The translations under genes and the position numbers were made by a program. From Chloroflexota bacterium (GTDB lineage: Bacteria > Chloroflexota > FW602-bin22 > JAMCYS01): a stretch of DNA of 6,580 nucleotides. The notes beneath the pieces are model-generated. The model was not told where the DNA came from. It worked only from the letters and a program-made list of their open reading frames with translations, and ran no database searches. The DNA is taken from contig JAJZQK010000196.1 of the NCBI GenBank assembly GCA_021847625.1, positions 1 through 6,580 on the forward strand, in the 5' to 3' direction. Positions 3,924 to 6,580 of this stretch are shown here, piece after piece. Each line of letters opens with the position of its first letter. Position 1 is the stretch's first letter.

Positions 3924-6580
3924 GGCGTCACCTCGACGACGATGCCCGATAGCGCGGCCGAGTCGCCCGCTTCCTGGCCGTCGGACGACAACACCGGTAC
4001 GCGCTTGCCCTCAGGCCCGTACAGGCCTACCAGCAGCCTGTACTGACCCGGGGGCGTGTCCGCGCCGACCGCCAGTTCGTGCGTGTCCTCGACGTACTCG
4101 CCTGGCACCCAGCCGGTCGTCGGCCTCGCCCCGACGGCGGGGATCCCGTCGTGCTGTCCGTACGGTCGGCCGTTCGCATCCGCCAGGTGGACGAAGACCT
4201 TGTAGTTGGTCGACGTGGTGCCCGTCACCTGCCACTCCAGCTTGACCTCGATGCTGTCACCCACGTGCAGCCCTTTGAGGCCGCCCGCCCCCGTCGTCAC
4301 CTGGAAGCCGTAGAGGGAGGCCAGGTCCCCGAACCGCGTGTCCTGGCGGTTGGCGACTTGCGGCGCGGTCGTGACGCGCGGCAGCCCCGTCACTTGCACC
4401 TTCGCTACCAGCGCCCTGGTAGCGCCGTCGCTCGTGCGCAGTCTCTCCCCCGTGGCCTTGGAGACGAGGCCGACCATCAGGTCGTATTCGCCGGGCTGCA
4501 AGTCGGGCGGGACGAGCACGCGGTACTGTCCGCGGAGCCGTTCCCCCTCTCGCCAGAGGCTGGTCCCATATTCAGCGGCCACCGGCGCCCGCGTCACCTC
4601 TCGCGCTTCGCCCCCGGCCAGTTCGAGCACCACGTCGTAGTCAGCGCGACCGGCGGGACCGCTTGCCCAGAACAGGCTTAGCGGCTCCTCGGCGCCCTGC
4701 CCCAACTCCGACGGTGTCCCGCTAGCGCCGAGGAGCTGCATCGCCGGGCTCCCGCCTTCCCGCACGAATGTGGTATCAAGCGCCGTCTGTCCACCCAGCT
4801 CGGCCAATGCGGGCGGTGCCGACATGGTACCCGGCAGCACCTCGACCTCGCCTAGCACGAGGCGCGTGCCAATTGGCTGGCCCGACTCCTTCACCCTGCT
4901 CAGCTCGCGCAGGGAGTCGCCGTAGTGCACGTTCAGTTCGATGGAATAGTGACCCGGTGGCACGCCGACCGGTATCGCCACCGGGCAGTCCCCGCGCACG
5001 GTCCTGCCGGTTGGCCACCGCTCTGGCGGCAGGTAATGGCCACTCAGGCGGTGCCCCTCGCTGGCCCAGATAAGCCCTCGGTCATCCTTCAGCGAGATCG
5101 TCAGGCCCACGTCCTCCGTGAGGGAGCGGCGGGTTTGCCAGTAGAGGGATAGGTCCATCGTCTTGCCGTATTCGACCCGCGGCGTCAGCAGATCATACCC
5201 GGAAAGCGCCAACCCGTTCTCGTACAGGGCGGCCAGTTTGGTCATCGGTTCCGCCTTGAGCACGACTGTGGGCGGTATCTCGTACAGTTCCAGGCCGACG
5301 CCCGTGAAGGTCACGTCGAGAGGCACCTGGTGGCCGTACTTGCGCAGTAGCCCCGCCACCAGGCGCGTCGGGTCCACCACGTTTTCCTGCCAGAGCAGCA
5401 GCCAGACCCGCTGATGCCCACTCACGAGCGATGTCAGCCGCTCTGCCACCCCAGCAGGGTCCGGCACATCGTTTGGCCCCGCGGGGTCAAACCCGTACCA
5501 AGGCAGGTCGCCATGGTAGTAGTACTCGAAGCTTTGGTAGGTGTTGCGGGTCAGGAGAATCACGTCCCCCGGCTGCGAGTTGGCCTCGATGTAGCTGATG
5601 GCCCCCCGATGGTCATCTTTGGCCCAATCCGCTCCGTAGTAGACTTGCCAGGTCGTCCCCGCCGAGAGCCCCCCGGCGGCAGCCGTGCCGGCTACACAGA
5701 TCGCCATTGCCACCGCGCCCAACGAGGGCCAGTGCGGCGCCAGCCACCGCCCCAGCTCGTAGAACGCGGCCAGGCCCCTCGCCAGCACAAGATAGAACGC
5801 GGGCGTGATCATGATCAGGTAGCGCTCCGCGAACTTCGGGTAGCGCGAGGAGATCGTGTAGATTGCCAAGAGGGGCACGACGGTGTAGACCAGTAGATAG
5901 AGCTCGCCCCGCCGGGTGCGCACCCCCCCGCGCGCCAGCAGGGTGAAGGACCCGGCCGCGAACAGCACGCCGAAGACGACCAGGAACTGGCCCCCTCCCT
6001 CCAACACGCTCGTGCTCCCGAAGCTGAAGGAAGCGAACGTGCGCAGGACGACCGTCATCAGGTCCAGCGTGCCCGGCCAGTAGTCGGGATGAAGCCAGAG
6101 ATTCATGGCCTGTCCCCAGAATCCGGCCAGCCATGGCACGTACAGCACCACCGCCACGACGGCCGAGGCAAACCACGGTCGCCATCTCCCATGTTGCTGC
6201 GACCACGTCAGGAGTAGGTAAGCACCCTGGGCGAGCAGCACGAACACCCCGTAGTAGTGCGTGTAGACGACCAGAGCGCTGGACACGGCGTACACCACCC
6301 ACCAGCGACGCTCCTGCCGAGTGAGCGCCCGCCAGAGGGCCAGAACGGAAAGCACCGTCCAGACGGTGACGACGATGTAGTTTCGCGCTTCCTGGGAGTA
6401 GTAGACAAGGAACGGCGAAAGCGCGACCAGAAGGCTAGCGATAACGCCGACGGCGCTGCCCGTCGCCTTGTCCTCGGCCCGCGAGCCGAACAGGTCGGTT
6501 GCCAGGCGATACATCAAAGGCACCAGCAGGACGCCGAAGAAGGCCGAGAGAAAACGGACGGCGAACTCGCTCTGCCCCCC
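3920..6580 (-). CDS. GT39/ArnT-like membrane glycosyltransferase with C-terminal beta domains (5' end outside window)
   Basis: Integral-membrane GT-C glycosyltransferase, expected to transfer a sugar from a polyprenyl-phosphate donor on the outer face of the membrane. The frame is open to the right edge, giving 886 visible residues. A GTG at 6523 is an internal valine, because the 19 codons before it (GGQSEFAVRFLSAFFGVLL) encode the conserved 'SEFA.R..SA.FGVL.VPL' segment of the family. The missing N-terminus should hold the first helix and the catalytic acidic motif. Visible landmarks (window numbering) are LSPFLVYYSQEARNYIVV (54-71), VVYTHYYGVFVLLAQ (104-118) and PKFAERYLIMITPAFYLVLA (248-267), with about nine membrane helices up to residue 306. 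An extracytoplasmic region of about 130 residues follows, including QSFEYYYHGDLPWYGFDP (349-366). Three related beta-rich domains fill about 442-886. The stop is TGA at 3920-3922. It is probably the upstream member of the operon shown here. The sugar and acceptor are unknown; 'mannosyltransferase' would only be a family label. Confidence 0.9.
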   Translation of the reverse strand, partial: GGQSEFAVRFLSAFFGVLLVPLMYRLATDLFGSRAEDKATGSAVGVIASLLVALSPFLVYYSQEARNYIVVTVWTVLSVLALWRALTRQERRWWVVYAVSSALVVYTHYYGVFVLLAQGAYLLLTWSQQHGRWRPWFASAVVAVVLYVPWLAGFWGQAMNLWLHPDYWPGTLDLMTVVLRTFASFSFGSTSVLEGGGQFLVVFGVLFAAGSFTLLARGGVRTRRGELYLLVYTVVPLLAIYTISSRYPKFAERYLIMITPAFYLVLARGLAAFYELGRWLAPHWPSLGAVAMAICVAGTAAAGGLSAGTTWQVYYGADWAKDDHRGAISYIEANSQPGDVILLTRNTYQSFEYYYHGDLPWYGFDPAGPNDVPDPAGVAERLTSLVSGHQRVWLLLWQENVVDPTRLVAGLLRKYGHQVPLDVTFTGVGLELYEIPPTVVLKAEPMTKLAALYENGLALSGYDLLTPRVEYGKTMDLSLYWQTRRSLTEDVGLTISLKDDRGLIWASEGHRLSGHYLPPERWPTGRTVRGDCPVAIPVGVPPGHYSIELNVHYGDSLRELSRVKESGQPIGTRLVLGEVEVLPGTMSAPPALAELGGQTALDTTFVREGGSPAMQLLGASGTPSELGQGAEEPLSLFWASGPAGRADYDVVLELAGGEAREVTRAPVAAEYGTSLWREGERLRGQYRVLVPPDLQPGEYDLMVGLVSKATGERLRTSDGATRALVAKVQVTGLPRVTTAPQVANRQDTRFGDLASLYGFQVTTGAGGLKGLHVGDSIEVKLEWQVTGTTSTNYKVFVHLADANGRPYGQHDGIPAVGARPTTGWVPGEYVEDTHELAVGADTPPGQYRLLVGLYGPEGKRVPVLSSDGQEAGDSAALSGIVVEVTP
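3923..5257 (-). other. Three tandem beta-sandwich-like domains in the GT39-like protein
   Basis: The C-terminal half of the protein holds three divergent copies of one domain of about 130-145 residues, at roughly 4826-5257 (A), 4376-4774 (B) and 3923-4345 (C). Each copy has the same order of landmarks. The first is a hydrophobic strand ending in an aromatic: LSLYWQ in A, LSLFWA in B, KLEWQV in C. The second is an alternating strand: LTISLKDDRG, DVVLELAGG, KVFVHLADANG. Third is a Trp/Gly turn: RWPTGRTVR, LWREGERLRG, GWVPGEYVED. Last is a strand after a Pro-Gly: PPGHYSIEL, QPGEYDLMVGL, PPGQYRLLVGLYG. Copy C looks closest to a common form; B is the most divided. They should face outside the membrane. 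Binding of glycan or partner protein is a guess from fold type only. Confidence 0.7.
3928..3934 (-). promoter_or_regulatory. Ribosome binding site for the GTG start at 3923
   Basis: GAGGTGA on the minus strand; its GAGG core ends 7 bases before the GTG. It lies within the last codons of the GT39-like gene and supports the GTG start that overlaps that gene's stop codon by 4 bases (GTGA). Confidence 0.65.

Noticed and set aside
3715..4245. Plus-strand open frame of 176 codons across the junction of two minus-strand genes
   Set aside because: It is a low-complexity Pro/Arg/Ser/Thr-rich translation, antisense to two well-supported genes, with no family signature.

Overview
The window is a densely packed, high-GC bacterial glycan-assembly cluster. 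All four genes lie on the minus strand, so transcription runs from the right edge (6580) to the left. In transcription order they are: (1) a large GT39/ArnT-like membrane glycosyltransferase, cut by the right edge, with a long C-terminal extension of three related beta-rich domains (3920-6580); (2) a polytopic O-antigen ligase/polymerase-family protein (2415-3923); (3) a classical GT4 glycosyltransferase with an intact EX7E motif (1289-2425); (4) a second GT4-type glycosyltransferase of the kind found in PEP-CTERM/EpsH exopolysaccharide loci (72-1292). The genes overlap by 4, 11 and 4 bases with no intergenic space, so they almost certainly form one translationally coupled operon. All three visible start codons are non-ATG (GTG, TTG, TTG).

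The likely source is a Chloroflexota-type bacterium or a similar high-GC environmental lineage. This is inference from the GT39 enzyme with appended repeated 'LYW...PPG.Y.L.VGLY' beta domains, an architecture I recall from Anaerolineae-like and related genomes, plus an 'AGAGG'-type short tandem repeat beyond the last gene. No 16S rRNA or other marker is present, so the taxon is not established.

How the genes may work together: the two soluble GT4 enzymes would add sugars to a carrier-lipid or growing glycan on the cytoplasmic face. The GT39 protein would transfer a sugar from a polyprenyl-phosphate donor on the outer face of the membrane. The O-antigen ligase-family protein would polymerise the glycan or transfer it en bloc to an acceptor. 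No flippase, initiating phosphoglycosyltransferase, chain-length regulator or exosortase is visible; if present they lie outside the window.

The only non-coding stretch is positions 1-71, which holds a three-unit 9-bp tandem repeat. No tRNA, rRNA, CRISPR array, insertion sequence, riboswitch, promoter or convincing terminator was seen. I see no clearly undescribed system here. The most unusual items are the triple beta-domain tail on the GT39 enzyme and the missing first glutamate in the last glycosyltransferase.
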